Shown here in pieces: positions 8,039-15,734 of a DNA stretch of 21,612 bases. The DNA comes from an uncultured Oscillospiraceae bacterium (GTDB lineage Bacteria > Bacillota > Clostridia > Oscillospirales > Acutalibacteraceae). Position numbers and translations under genes: made by a program. Location: assembly GCA_902490145.1 (NCBI GenBank), contig CABUCT010000006.1, forward strand, positions 1 through 21,612. The letters run 5' to 3'. Positions within the stretch are counted from its first letter, which is position 1, and each line of letters starts with the position of its first letter. The notes beneath the pieces are model-generated. The model had not been told where the DNA came from, ran no database searches, and saw only the letters and a program-made list of their open reading frames with translations.

Positions 8039-8860
8039 CTATATTTTCGTTATTTTTAGCTTGCACATAAGCGATGCGATCGCCAAAAACGCCATGTTGA
8101 CCGCAACAATAGAAGCCCCGACGGGCAGATCAAGAAAATAAGAAATAACCATTCCGATCAAAAAGCACGTCACTGATACAACCGACGAAATTATAACAAC
8201 CGATTTAAAACTCCTGACAAGCCTTTTGGATATGAGTGCAGGGAAGATAATAAGGCTGGCGATAAGAAGGGTTCCCATCATCCTCATTCCGATAACGACC
8301 GTTACAGCAGTTAGAAATGAAATAAAAAACTGATACAGCGTGACATTAATTCCGCAGGCCTTTGCATAAGTCTCGTCGTAAGTGACCATGAACAGGCGGT
8401 TGTAAAGCAGGATAAATGATACGATAACTATAATTGCCAAAGGTATGCTTAAATAAAGATCGGAATCAGTAGTACCGAGAATGCTTCCGAACATATAGCT
8501 GTAAACGTCAACATTCATACCGCCCGCAAGATGTGTAATTATAATTCCTCCCGCGAGCGAAGCAGTCGAAACCACTCCGATAGCCGTGTCTCCGCCGCTT
8601 CCGCTTTTTTGGCTTATGAGCATTATTGCGAAAGACGCCACTGCAACGATGGGCATAGAAACATAAAGCGGCGACCATCCCATAGCAATTGCAAGGGAAA
8701 GCGAGGCAAATCCGATATCGGCAAGACCGTGCCCAATCAGAGCATATCTTTTAAGGACAAGAACCACTCCGAGCAGTGCCGCACAAACCGAGATAAGCAC
8801 ACCGACGATAAGAGCCCTTTGCATAAAAGGCTGGGAAAGTGCCGAAAAAAACTCAGTCAT
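8039..8860 (-). CDS. znuB: Zinc/manganese-type ABC transporter permease
   Basis: This is a membrane permease of the ABC-3 family, which pairs with the ATPase and binding lipoprotein encoded upstream to import zinc or a related divalent metal. It has about eight hydrophobic helices. Family marks include the start MTEFFSALSQPFMQRALI and the LKRYALIGHGLADIGFASL loop that contacts the ATPase. The frame extends 18 codons upstream, but AGGAGGTG just before the ATG at 8860 decides this start. The start overlaps the end of znuC by eight bases, which indicates translational coupling. Confidence 0.92.
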   Translation of the reverse strand: MTEFFSALSQPFMQRALIVGVLISVCAALLGVVLVLKRYALIGHGLADIGFASLSLAIAMGWSPLYVSMPIVAVASFAIMLISQKSGSGGDTAIGVVSTASLAGGIIITHLAGGMNVDVYSYMFGSILGTTDSDLYLSIPLAIIVIVSFILLYNRLFMVTYDETYAKACGINVTLYQFFISFLTAVTVVIGMRMMGTLLIASLIIFPALISKRLVRSFKSVVIISSVVSVTCFLIGMVISYFLDLPVGASIVAVNMAFLAIASLMCKLKITKI

Positions 8861-9545
8861 GGTTGCACCTCCTGTGATGATGATAAAAATGCCAATCTTG
8901 ACTGTTTCCATCAAATTCGATCTTTTGATTTATTACTATCACACGGTCGGCATACTTCCCGATCTCCTCCATATCATGTGAGACCATGACAATGGTCATG
9001 CCGTTTTGATTGTATTCTTTAAGCATGGTGTAAATTTCAGCCGAAATTGCTGCATCAAGACCTGCACAAGGCTCGTCCAGAAGAAGAAGCTTCGGCTTTC
9101 GGCAAACCGATCGGGCAATCATTACCCTCTGCTGCTGCCCTCCCGACAGCCCTCCGATCCGTTTTGAGGCAATGCTTTCGATACCCATTGCTTTCATTGC
9201 GGAAGTTGCAAGCTTTTTATCTTCTTTCGAATAAAATGTGAAAAGACCGTTCCCGCTTTTTTGTGTTCCGGTAAGCACAACTTCACGGACGGTTGCAGGA
9301 AATCCTTTTGATATCGGATTTTGCTGAGGAAGATATGAAATTTCATCAGCTCCAATCGGAGAATTTATGCTTCCCGACTCTTTTGGAACAAGACCCATAA
9401 CAGCTTTTAACAGCGTTGATTTGCCCGAACCGTTATTTCCGACAAGGCAGAGATATTGGCCTTCTTCCACCTCAAGCGAAACATTGTCAAGGGCAGGAAC
9501 TTTCCCGTAAGATACAGTCAGATTTTTTACCGAAAGAATACTCAT
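8853..9545 (-). CDS. znuC: Zinc/manganese-type ABC transporter ATP-binding protein
   Basis: This cytoplasmic ATPase subunit has all core motifs: Walker A GNNGSGKS (36-43), Q-loop at YLPQQNP (71-77), signature LSGGQQQR (133-140), Walker B LLLLDEP (153-159) and switch His190. Its ATG overlaps the znuA stop (ATGA), and its own end overlaps znuB. The last residues, HFYHHHRRCNHD, form a histidine-rich tail. Part of that tail (Arg-Arg-Cys, read from AGGAGGTGC) is encoded by the ribosome site of znuB, so its composition may partly be a by-product of the overlap. Confidence 0.94.
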   Translation of the reverse strand: MSILSVKNLTVSYGKVPALDNVSLEVEEGQYLCLVGNNGSGKSTLLKAVMGLVPKESGSINSPIGADEISYLPQQNPISKGFPATVREVVLTGTQKSGNGLFTFYSKEDKKLATSAMKAMGIESIASKRIGGLSGGQQQRVMIARSVCRKPKLLLLDEPCAGLDAAISAEIYTMLKEYNQNGMTIVMVSHDMEEIGKYADRVIVINQKIEFDGNSQDWHFYHHHRRCNHD

Positions 9546-10471
9546 AATTCAAGACCTTTCTTCAGGTTCTCAAGATTTCTATTCATAATATCCACAAAGG
9601 TTACACCACTGTCAAAATCGGATTTTGAAAGATTATGAGCCGTACTGAATTCAAGAAGCTCGGCTCCGGTTGCTTCGGCAATAGATTTTGCAACTTTGGG
9701 ATCGGCAAGCTCTTCATGGAAAATGTATCTAATGTTGTTGGTTTTCATAAAATCAGTGATTTCCGAAACTCTTTTAGCACTTGGCTCAACGTCTGTTGAG
9801 CATGATTCATAGACGGTTTTGTAATTTAAATGATAAGCCTCGGTAAAATATTTATAGGCGAACCTTCCTCCGAAAACAATTGTTCTGTCACCCTGTGAGC
9901 TTACAAAAGAGTTGAATTTTGAATCCAAGTCTTCAAGCTGTTCTTTAAGTTTTTCACTGTTTTTCATGAACAGTTCAGTGTTTCCGGGGCTTTTTGAACA
10001 TAACGCGTCTGTGATACTTTCGAGCATTTTGACCGCGTTTTTCATATCAAGCCAAATATGCGGATCATATTCATGGTGATGATCTTCGTTACCTTCTTCA
10101 TGATCATGATCCTCTTTTATCATATCAACACTTTTAGAAAGATCAAGCACGGTAAGATCTTTGTTCTCTTGGGCCGCTCCAAAAACTTTTTTGGCCCACG
10201 GCTCCATGCTGTCTCCGGTGTAAATAAATAAATCAGCTTGTCCGATCTTTGAGATGTCACGATATGTCGGATCATATGTGTGAGCTTCCACTCCGGCATC
10301 TAAAAGAAGTGTTACATCGGCTGCATCCCCCGCAACCTGTCTTGCAAAGTCATACTGCGGAAAAAGAGAGGTAACGATCTGCATTTTATCGCTTTTCTGA
10401 ACGGGTTTGGCACAAGAAGCCAAAGAGACCATCAAACCCACCGCCAGAAATACAGTAATTATTTTTTTCAT
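9542..10471 (-). CDS. znuA: Metal-binding lipoprotein of the ABC transporter (ZnuA/AdcA-like)
   Basis: This is the extracellular substrate-binding lipoprotein. Residues 1-20 form a lipoprotein signal peptide with lipobox LASC (Cys20). The mature protein has the metal ligand regions at His64 (GVEAHTYDPT) and His138 (YDPHIWLD), plus a His/Asp/Glu-rich loop at 121-133 typical of zinc-binding members. The third canonical histidine, usually in an HDAF block, is absent: the segment reads VFGGRFAYKYF (199-209). His252 (IFHEELADP) or His279 (STAHNLSK) may replace it. The frame extends 15 codons upstream, but MKKIITVFL with GGAG six bases away is the credible start. It is the first gene of znuA-znuC-znuB. 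I found no clear Zur or MntR box. An 18-base hairpin sequence (10488-10505) lies just before the ribosome site. Confidence 0.93.
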   Translation of the reverse strand: MKKIITVFLAVGLMVSLASCAKPVQKSDKMQIVTSLFPQYDFARQVAGDAADVTLLLDAGVEAHTYDPTYRDISKIGQADLFIYTGDSMEPWAKKVFGAAQENKDLTVLDLSKSVDMIKEDHDHEEGNEDHHHEYDPHIWLDMKNAVKMLESITDALCSKSPGNTELFMKNSEKLKEQLEDLDSKFNSFVSSQGDRTIVFGGRFAYKYFTEAYHLNYKTVYESCSTDVEPSAKRVSEITDFMKTNNIRYIFHEELADPKVAKSIAEATGAELLEFSTAHNLSKSDFDSGVTFVDIMNRNLENLKKGLEL

Positions 10472-10487
10472 TGTAATCTCCATTCTG

Positions 10488-10505
10488 ATGCCTAAAGACA
10501 GGCAT
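10488..10505. promoter_or_regulatory. Palindrome just upstream of znuA
   Basis: ATGCCT (10488-10493) and AGGCAT (10500-10505) form a perfect 6-bp stem with a 6-base loop, about 17 bases before the znuA start. It could be an operator for a metal regulator or a leader hairpin. It matches no Zur, AdcR or MntR consensus well enough to name one. Confidence 0.3.
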
Positions 10506-10545
10506 AAATATCGCATCTTTATTAAAACGGCAGATCATTTAACTC

Positions 10546-10629
10546 TTAGCCGCTCAAAAATCGAAACCAATAAGTTTCAGCCTTGAAATTTTCAAATATA
10601 GCGTTAAAAGATTTAATAGCCGCTATCAT
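10546..10629 (-). CDS. Possible 27-residue small ORF upstream of znuA
   Basis: A minus-strand ATG at 10629 opens 27 codons ending in TAA at 10546, about 75 bases before znuA. The peptide begins MIAAIKSFNAIFENFKAE and ends with aromatic residues (YWFRFLSG); its composition looks protein-like and amphipathic. The nearest ribosome site, GGGGG, is 13 bases upstream, rather far. A chance frame is as likely as a real leader peptide. It lies in the 240-base gap between tsaD and znuA, where the znu promoter must also be. Confidence 0.2.
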   Translation of the reverse strand: MIAAIKSFNAIFENFKAETYWFRFLSG

Positions 10630-10758
10630 AGCATCAAGGTAACCCCCGGTAAAACATACAAAACTGTTGTTTTAACATCTCGATTTAATTTCTCTTAATC
10701 TAACTTTGAAAACGGATTTTTAATTGCCACAGAAATCTGATTAACTGATATCGGCTAA

Positions 10759-11754
10759 TCATTCTATATTTTTTGACGCAGATGCGTTTAGTGTCATGTC
10801 TGCAATATTACCGCTGAGATATTCATAATATCCCTGTACTCCTACCATAGCAGCATTGTCACCGCAAAACCGAAGTTCCGGCAGATACAGCTTTTTGCCG
10901 TGTTTTTCACATTCCGAGATTAGTGTTTTTCTCAGAAGTGAATTTGCCGAAACACCTCCGGCTACTGCAATTTTATCAAATCCGAATTCATTTGCGGCAT
11001 CAAGCGTTTTCTTTATCAAAATGTCACTTACTTTAAAACGCACCGAAGCCGCAAGATCTTCGGTTGAATAGCTTTCGCCTTTTTGCTCTGCATTGTGAAT
11101 AATGTTAATAACGGCAGTTTTAAGCCCCGAAAAGCTGAAATCAAATCGCTCGGTGTGAGGAGTGGGAAGAGCGAATGCACCCGGATTTCCGTTTTCGGCA
11201 ATTCTGTCAAGCTCAATTCCCCCCGGATAGCTCATCCCCATTGCACGGGCGGTTTTGTCAAAACATTCTCCTGCAGCATCGTCGCGGGTACGGCCCAAAA
11301 CCTTAAATCTCGTATAATCTTCAACTTCCACAAGCTGAGTGTTTCCACCTGACACAACGAGGCAAAGATAAGGCGGTTCAAGATCTTTGTGCGTAATATA
11401 ATTTGCCGCAATATGAGAACGAAGGTGATGCACGGCACATAAGGGTTTTCCCGACGCCATGCAAAGTCCTTTTGCGAAATTAACTCCCACCAATAAAGCT
11501 CCGATAAGTCCCGGAAATGCAGTTACCGCAACAGCGGTGATATCGTCCATTGAACATTCAGCGTCAGCCAAGGCTTTTTTTGTAACGTATACAATATTTT
11601 CCGCATGCCGACGTGACGCGATTTCAGGAACTACTCCGCCGAAGATTCGATGCTCTTCAACCTGTGACGAGATTACCGATGAAAGTACATTGCGTCCCTC
11701 ACATACCGCAGCCGCAGTTTCATCACAGGACGATTCGATTGCAAGTATTTTCAT
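10759..11754 (-). CDS. tsaD: tRNA N6-adenosine threonylcarbamoyltransferase TsaD
   Basis: TsaD transfers the threonylcarbamoyl group to A37 of tRNAs that read ANN codons, together with TsaB and TsaE (not in this window). The 331 residues match the family in length. Visible marks are MKILAIESSCDETAAAV at the start, GGVVPEIASRRHAE (39-52), the metal-binding HxxxH at His110/His114 (VHHLRSHIAAN), the GGVSANSLLR phosphate loop and FCGDNAAMVG near the C-terminus with the third metal ligand Asp. The ATG lies two bases after the coaX stop, so it is the second gene of a coaX-tsaD operon. Confidence 0.97.
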   Translation of the reverse strand: MKILAIESSCDETAAAVCEGRNVLSSVISSQVEEHRIFGGVVPEIASRRHAENIVYVTKKALADAECSMDDITAVAVTAFPGLIGALLVGVNFAKGLCMASGKPLCAVHHLRSHIAANYITHKDLEPPYLCLVVSGGNTQLVEVEDYTRFKVLGRTRDDAAGECFDKTARAMGMSYPGGIELDRIAENGNPGAFALPTPHTERFDFSFSGLKTAVINIIHNAEQKGESYSTEDLAASVRFKVSDILIKKTLDAANEFGFDKIAVAGGVSANSLLRKTLISECEKHGKKLYLPELRFCGDNAAMVGVQGYYEYLSGNIADMTLNASASKNIE

Positions 11755-11756
11755 AT

Positions 11757-12530
11757 TTATTTTTCCGCCTTGTTTTTGTCGTAAATAATTCTAAGCCCGG
11801 TTAACAAAAGATCCATATCAAGTATAATATCCCGTTTGCAGTATCCGGTGACCTGAGAAGCTCTTCCTCCGGTAGCAACAAGAGTGGCTTTTTCACCAAG
11901 CTCTTCTTCAATCCGGTCCGCCATTCCGTCTATCATTGCAGCAGTTCCGTAAATAAGTCCGGACTTCATTGAATCAATCGTGTTTGATCCGATGATTTTA
12001 TCGACCGAATCAAGGGAAACATACGGAAGCTGAGATGTGCGGGAAGCAAGAGCATCAAGTGAAATTCCCATTCCGGCTGAAATGGTTCCTCCCATAAATT
12101 CTCCTTTTTGATTTAAAACACTTATGGTGTTAGCGGTTCCAAGGTCAAATATAACGCAAGGCATTTTGTATTTTTCCAAAGCCGCGACCGCTCCTACCAC
12201 AAGGTCTGCTCCGAGCTGAGCCGGGTTATCAATTTTTATATTAAGTCCGGTCTTTACACCGGGTCCTATGAGCAAAGGTTCAATTCCGACGGCCTTTTTA
12301 ACTGCAATTTTAATTTCGGGAATAAGAGAAGGAACAACCGACGACACGATAGCCCCACTGAAGTCATCAGGATTAAACCCGTTCAAAGACAGCAGGGATT
12401 TCAGATCAACAGCATATTGATCGCCTGTCCTGTCACGGTCGGTGAACATACGAACCACTCCAGCCAGAACTTTTTTGCTGAATACGCCGATAGTTATACA
12501 GGTGTTTCCTATATCCATTGTTAAAAGCAT
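11757..12530 (-). CDS. coaX: Type III pantothenate kinase
   Basis: CoaX phosphorylates pantothenate in the first step of coenzyme A synthesis. It is an ASKHA-fold kinase unrelated to CoaA. The 257 residues show the N-terminal phosphate loop MDIGNTCITIGVF, the GADLVVGAVAAL pantothenate-site segment, FDLGTANTISVLN and the GGTISAGMGISLDAL block. The ATG at 12530 has GGGAG nine bases upstream and a strong predicted promoter 33 bases further on. It leads the coaX-tsaD operon. Confidence 0.96.
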   Translation of the reverse strand: MLLTMDIGNTCITIGVFSKKVLAGVVRMFTDRDRTGDQYAVDLKSLLSLNGFNPDDFSGAIVSSVVPSLIPEIKIAVKKAVGIEPLLIGPGVKTGLNIKIDNPAQLGADLVVGAVAALEKYKMPCVIFDLGTANTISVLNQKGEFMGGTISAGMGISLDALASRTSQLPYVSLDSVDKIIGSNTIDSMKSGLIYGTAAMIDGMADRIEEELGEKATLVATGGRASQVTGYCKRDIILDMDLLLTGLRIIYDKNKAEK

Positions 12531-12562
12531 TTACAAACACTCCCACAAATAATATGGAATTA

Positions 12563-12591
12563 ATTATATCACAGCCGCAATTAAAAATCAA
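12563..12591 (-). promoter_or_regulatory. Promoter of coaX-tsaD
   Basis: On the minus strand, TTGATT (-35, 12586-12591) and a perfect TATAAT (-10, 12563-12568) are spaced 17 bases apart. A TGA immediately before the -10 gives an extended -10 element. The site is placed to start a short leader for coaX. Confidence 0.8.
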
Positions 12592-13006
12592 CATAAGACG
12601 CCTTCGGTTATAATTATTTCATTCAAATTCTAAAGATCTTATAATATCCGTTTAGTATTTGATAAGACAAAAAGACACCTGACTGATTAAAGTGTTTTGT
12701 TAATGCTGTATTTAGTGTTTTTAGTGGTACTTTCTCTTAAAACAATTAAAAGTGGCTGAAGTTTTGACCGTGAAACAGTTAAATACTAATTTCATCATGT
12801 CCTGCTGTCGATAAACTTGCTGTTGCTGATGATTATATGATTGCATGAACCATCTAGGTTTTAGGATTTAATCCAACTGTTAATGCTATTTTGAATAAAC
12901 TTTGTTCAAAAGACATTCTCAATCAAATGGATAACCTATTAAACAGTTTTGAAATTACATAAATCAATAAACAAAGTAAAATTAAAATTGCATTAAACAC
13001 ACAAAC
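12592..13006. other. AT-rich intergenic stretch with no intact gene
   Basis: Apart from the coaX promoter on its left and the terminator on its right, this region holds no intact gene. It is visibly more AT-rich than the coaX and tsaD genes. The only coding-like trace is a plus-strand frame at 12801-12962. Confidence 0.5.
12801..12962 (+). pseudogene. Possible degenerate coding remnant
   Basis: One plus-strand frame reads PAVDKLAVADDYMIA, then two stop codons three codons apart, then 34 residues starting VLGFNPTVNAILNKLCSKDI up to a stop at 12960. The composition of both pieces looks protein-like, and they share a frame. No start codon or ribosome site supports an intact gene. It may be the decayed 3' end of a lost gene. 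I do not recognise the family. Confidence 0.25.
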
Positions 13007-13043
13007 AAAAATCGTTAACTCCGTAATGGAGTTAACGATTTTT
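13007..13043. terminator. Strong bidirectional terminator
   Basis: A perfect 16-bp stem (AAAAATCGTTAACTCC at 13007-13022 and its complement at 13028-13043) encloses a 5-base loop. Runs of five A and five T at the ends give a U-tract in either direction. It begins eight bases after the stop of the minus-strand gene at 13052 and probably ends the SHOCT-protein operon. Confidence 0.92.
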
Positions 13044-13051
13044 CATATATC

Positions 13052-13759
13052 TTACAGTTTATTAAGTATATCTGTTTTCTTTTGTTTGTACTCCTGCTCT
13101 GTGATTACTCCATTATCAAGAAGTTGTTTAAGTGATATAAGATTGTCTTCAAGCGGTGTTTTTACCATTGAATGTGCTGCTTTCTTTTTAAATATCATAT
13201 TGCCGCCTTCTGCTAACCAAATGTTAAAGAAAGCGATAAACGTGACAATAAAATAAGCATAAAATGTTAACCAAATAAAACTGCTGACTAATAAAAGTAA
13301 ACCTGATGAAAATTCATCATAGATAGTAACAATCCAAGCTAATGCATAATCAGCAAATACAACCGTTCCTGCAATTGCTATGTTTTTATTTATTTTTATC
13401 TTTGCTGTAATCATAAAGCTTATAACAGCAATAGACAAGATATTTTCCAAGGTATATAAATCAAAATAACCATCCGCTATATTACAAATGAAGATATAAA
13501 TATCAAATAAAGAATACACACCAAAACCGACAAAATATACTATCTTGCTTGCTTTTGTCTTATGTAATCCAAAACAATATAAAAGAAGAATAACAGAACC
13601 TATTATTGTAAAAATTATCCTTCCCCAGGCAACAGTATGTTTGATTCCATAATTTGCATAGTGATCACCTAATAATATTTCATATAAGGCATAAAGAGCC
13701 ACAGAAACCGCAAGTAAAATCCCTGATAATATAAATCTCTTGTTATTTTTAGAAGTCAT
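13052..13759 (-). CDS. Multi-pass membrane protein with C-terminal SHOCT-like domain
   Basis: This 235-residue protein has about six hydrophobic segments between residues 9 and 190 and is otherwise unrecognised. The last 35 residues (PLEDNLISLKQLLDNG, then VITEQEYKQKKTDIL) form a SHOCT-like short helical hairpin, a module often found at protein ends and thought to aid oligomerisation. Its ATG overlaps the stop of the upstream gene (ATGA at 13756-13759), so the two are translationally coupled. The neighbour ends in a similar hairpin, which suggests the two proteins associate in the membrane (inference). Base composition is more AT-rich than the flanking housekeeping genes. Function unknown. 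Confidence 0.75.
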   Translation of the reverse strand: MTSKNNKRFILSGILLAVSVALYALYEILLGDHYANYGIKHTVAWGRIIFTIIGSVILLLYCFGLHKTKASKIVYFVGFGVYSLFDIYIFICNIADGYFDLYTLENILSIAVISFMITAKIKINKNIAIAGTVVFADYALAWIVTIYDEFSSGLLLLVSSFIWLTFYAYFIVTFIAFFNIWLAEGGNMIFKKKAAHSMVKTPLEDNLISLKQLLDNGVITEQEYKQKKTDILNKL

Positions 13760-14208
13760 TTTAAATCCCCTATTTTTTGATTATATTCTTCTTCCGTGAT
13801 CAGTCCTTGCTCTTTCCATTTGTTAAGGATATTAATTTTATCAGTTACTTCTGTATTGCAAACAGGACAGATACTCTCACTTGTTATATTGCCACATCCT
13901 TCACATCTCCATTGATGTATAGAATTGTTATTGTTGGCAGCATAATTATTTGCAGTGTTTTGATATACAGGTTCTTTCTTGCCTTGTGTGACTAAAATAT
14001 CACTATTCTCGACTAATTGACCGAAACCGTAAATCATAAAAGAACCTATCCAAGAACAAAGTGGACCGATTATAATTATTAAAAAACCAAGCAAAACAGT
14101 ATCTTCATTTAAAAACATAATAGAGCCTGTAATGACAGATGCGGTAATACCTATCCAACATATTACCTGTGCCAATGTTTTAATTTTACTTCCTATGTTA
14201 TTAAACAT
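13756..14208 (-). CDS. Small membrane protein with zinc ribbon and SHOCT-like tail
   Basis: This 150-residue protein has two hydrophobic segments (about 12-32 and 38-64), an Asn-rich linker (about 83-96) and a four-cysteine zinc ribbon (Cys102, Cys105, Cys114, Cys117; CEGC and CPVC). A SHOCT-like hairpin ends it (INILNKWKEQGLITEEEYNQ). The ribosome site AAGGTGG is seven bases before the ATG, and a good promoter lies upstream. It is the first gene of a two-gene operon with the six-helix SHOCT protein. The layout suggests a membrane-tethered cytosolic adaptor. No specific function can be given. Confidence 0.75.
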   Translation of the reverse strand: MFNNIGSKIKTLAQVICWIGITASVITGSIMFLNEDTVLLGFLIIIIGPLCSWIGSFMIYGFGQLVENSDILVTQGKKEPVYQNTANNYAANNNNSIHQWRCEGCGNITSESICPVCNTEVTDKINILNKWKEQGLITEEEYNQKIGDLK

Positions 14209-14237
14209 AAATTTACCACCTTAGTTAATTTTTTCTC

Positions 14238-14266
14238 ATTTTACCATTATATTGATTAATTTTCAA
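14238..14266 (-). promoter_or_regulatory. Promoter of the two-gene SHOCT operon
   Basis: On the minus strand, TTGAAA (-35, 14261-14266) and TAAAAT (-10, 14238-14243) are 17 bases apart, with TGG just before the -10 as an extended element. It would give a leader of about 20 bases before the ATG at 14208. Confidence 0.7.
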
Positions 14267-14439
14267 TATATATTTAAGTTTTATGTAGAAAAATGACTTT
14301 TCTTGGTCAAAATTTTATAAAAGTAAGAATATCTTCCCTAAAAATCAAAAGATATGAACATAATAAGGGGCATACTGATTGGACGGTAGGTTGAAATGAT
14401 ATCAGCTGCTTATTATAATATAACAAAGGTCAGCAAAAC
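14267..14439. other. Divergent intergenic region
   Basis: This stretch separates the promoter of the minus-strand SHOCT operon from the plus-strand alr promoter. The full gap between the two start codons is 330 bases. Apart from those promoters I see no gene, long repeat or recognisable regulatory motif. It is AT-rich. Confidence 0.5.
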
Positions 14440-14468
14440 TTGACATTTAAGCACTCAACTGATAATAT
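14440..14468 (+). promoter_or_regulatory. Promoter of the alr operon
   Basis: A consensus TTGACA (14440-14445) is followed after 17 bases by TAATAT (14463-14468), with TGA just before the -10. Transcription would start near 14475, giving a leader of about 64 bases before alr. Confidence 0.75.
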
Positions 14469-14538
14469 AATTAAATAGGTATAACTGACCGGTAAGACAG
14501 TAGCGTCTTTAATTAAATTTCGCCGAGAGGTGTCATCT

Positions 14539-15729
14539 TTGACCGATAATTTTTTCAAACGAACTTGGGCTCAAATAGATCTTGATGCCATTAAATATAA
14601 TTACATATCCCTCAGGAAAAAGGTTCCCGAAAGCTCAAAAATAATGGGAATTGTCAAGGCTGATGCCTACGGACACGGAGTGGAGAAAGTATCCAAACAG
14701 TTGTCCGAGCTTGGAATTTCAGCTTTCGGAGTATCTTCGCTTTCAGAAGCCGAACAGCTTCGTCGGTTTGGTATTCGTGAACCCATCCTGATTTTGGGAT
14801 ACACTCCGATAAGCCTTGTATCTGAACTATACGAATACGATATAACACAGACGGTTTACGAATCCGGATATGCAGAAGAACTTTCAAAATCCGCTAAAGA
14901 CAGAGGAGTTAATATAAAAATACACATAAAACTGGATATAGGCATGGGAAGACTCGGCTTTCCCGCCTGTGACGACGGCTGTATTAACGAAATTATAAAG
15001 GTTTCAAGGCTTGAAAATATCCAAATTGACGGGATTTTTGCTCATTTTCCAAGTGCTGATTTTGATGGAGATATTGATGGGAGTATCACAAACTCGCAGG
15101 CTGAGCTGTTTTTAAAACGCTGTAATCAGCTTGAAGAAAAGGGCGTAAAACTCCCTATAAGGCACTGTTGTAATTCGGCAGGAGCTTTAACTGTGGGACA
15201 AAACGGATGTGCTCTTGACATGGTGCGTGAGGGTATTTCACTTTACGGGCTTTCTCCATCAGAGAAGCTGCGGAATGCTTTGGATTTAAAGCCTGCGATG
15301 GAGCTTAAGACCGTGATTTCAATGGTAAAAACCATTCACAAAGGTGACACCGTAAGCTATGGCCGCACTTTCACAGCAGACAGAGATATGAAGGTTGCAA
15401 CCGTTTGTATCGGATATGCCGACGGATATCCGCGTCAGCTTTCAGGACGGGGATACATGCTTGTAAACGGTAAAAAGGCTCCTATTATCGGACGGATTTG
15501 CATGGATCAGTTAATTCTTGACGTAACCGGAATTGAAGGAGTATACCGAGGAATGACCGTAACCGTTTTCGGAAAAGACGGGGACACATTTTTATCGGTT
15601 GATGAAGTGGCAAAGCTTTGCGATACGATTAATTATGAGCTGATTTGTATCGTGGGGAAAAGAATCCCGAGAGTATTTGTTAAAAACGGCGAGGTTGTCG
15701 GCGTTACAGATTACATAAAAGGGGAATAG
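14539..15729 (+). CDS. alr: Alanine racemase
   Basis: Alr is a PLP enzyme that makes D-alanine for peptidoglycan. The catalytic lysine is visible in VKADAYGHG (Lys40 from the TTG start), and the second catalytic base is the Tyr in VSYGRTF (Tyr274). RLGF, HCCNSAGAL and the GRICMDQ substrate-pocket block are also present. The open frame also allows a GTG at 14530. I prefer the TTG at 14539 because GAGAGGTG (14525-14532) then sits six bases upstream, whereas it would overlap the GTG itself. It leads an operon with the GH2-like gene (five bases on) and trmL. Confidence 0.95.
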   Translation: MTDNFFKRTWAQIDLDAIKYNYISLRKKVPESSKIMGIVKADAYGHGVEKVSKQLSELGISAFGVSSLSEAEQLRRFGIREPILILGYTPISLVSELYEYDITQTVYESGYAEELSKSAKDRGVNIKIHIKLDIGMGRLGFPACDDGCINEIIKVSRLENIQIDGIFAHFPSADFDGDIDGSITNSQAELFLKRCNQLEEKGVKLPIRHCCNSAGALTVGQNGCALDMVREGISLYGLSPSEKLRNALDLKPAMELKTVISMVKTIHKGDTVSYGRTFTADRDMKVATVCIGYADGYPRQLSGRGYMLVNGKKAPIIGRICMDQLILDVTGIEGVYRGMTVTVFGKDGDTFLSVDEVAKLCDTINYELICIVGKRIPRVFVKNGEVVGVTDYIKGE

Positions 15730-15734
15730 AAAAA

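Noticed and set aside
8531..8989. 152-codon plus-strand frame rich in Ser, Arg and His
   Set aside because: It lies antisense to znuB and znuC, which have clear family motifs; it is a shadow of their codon pattern.
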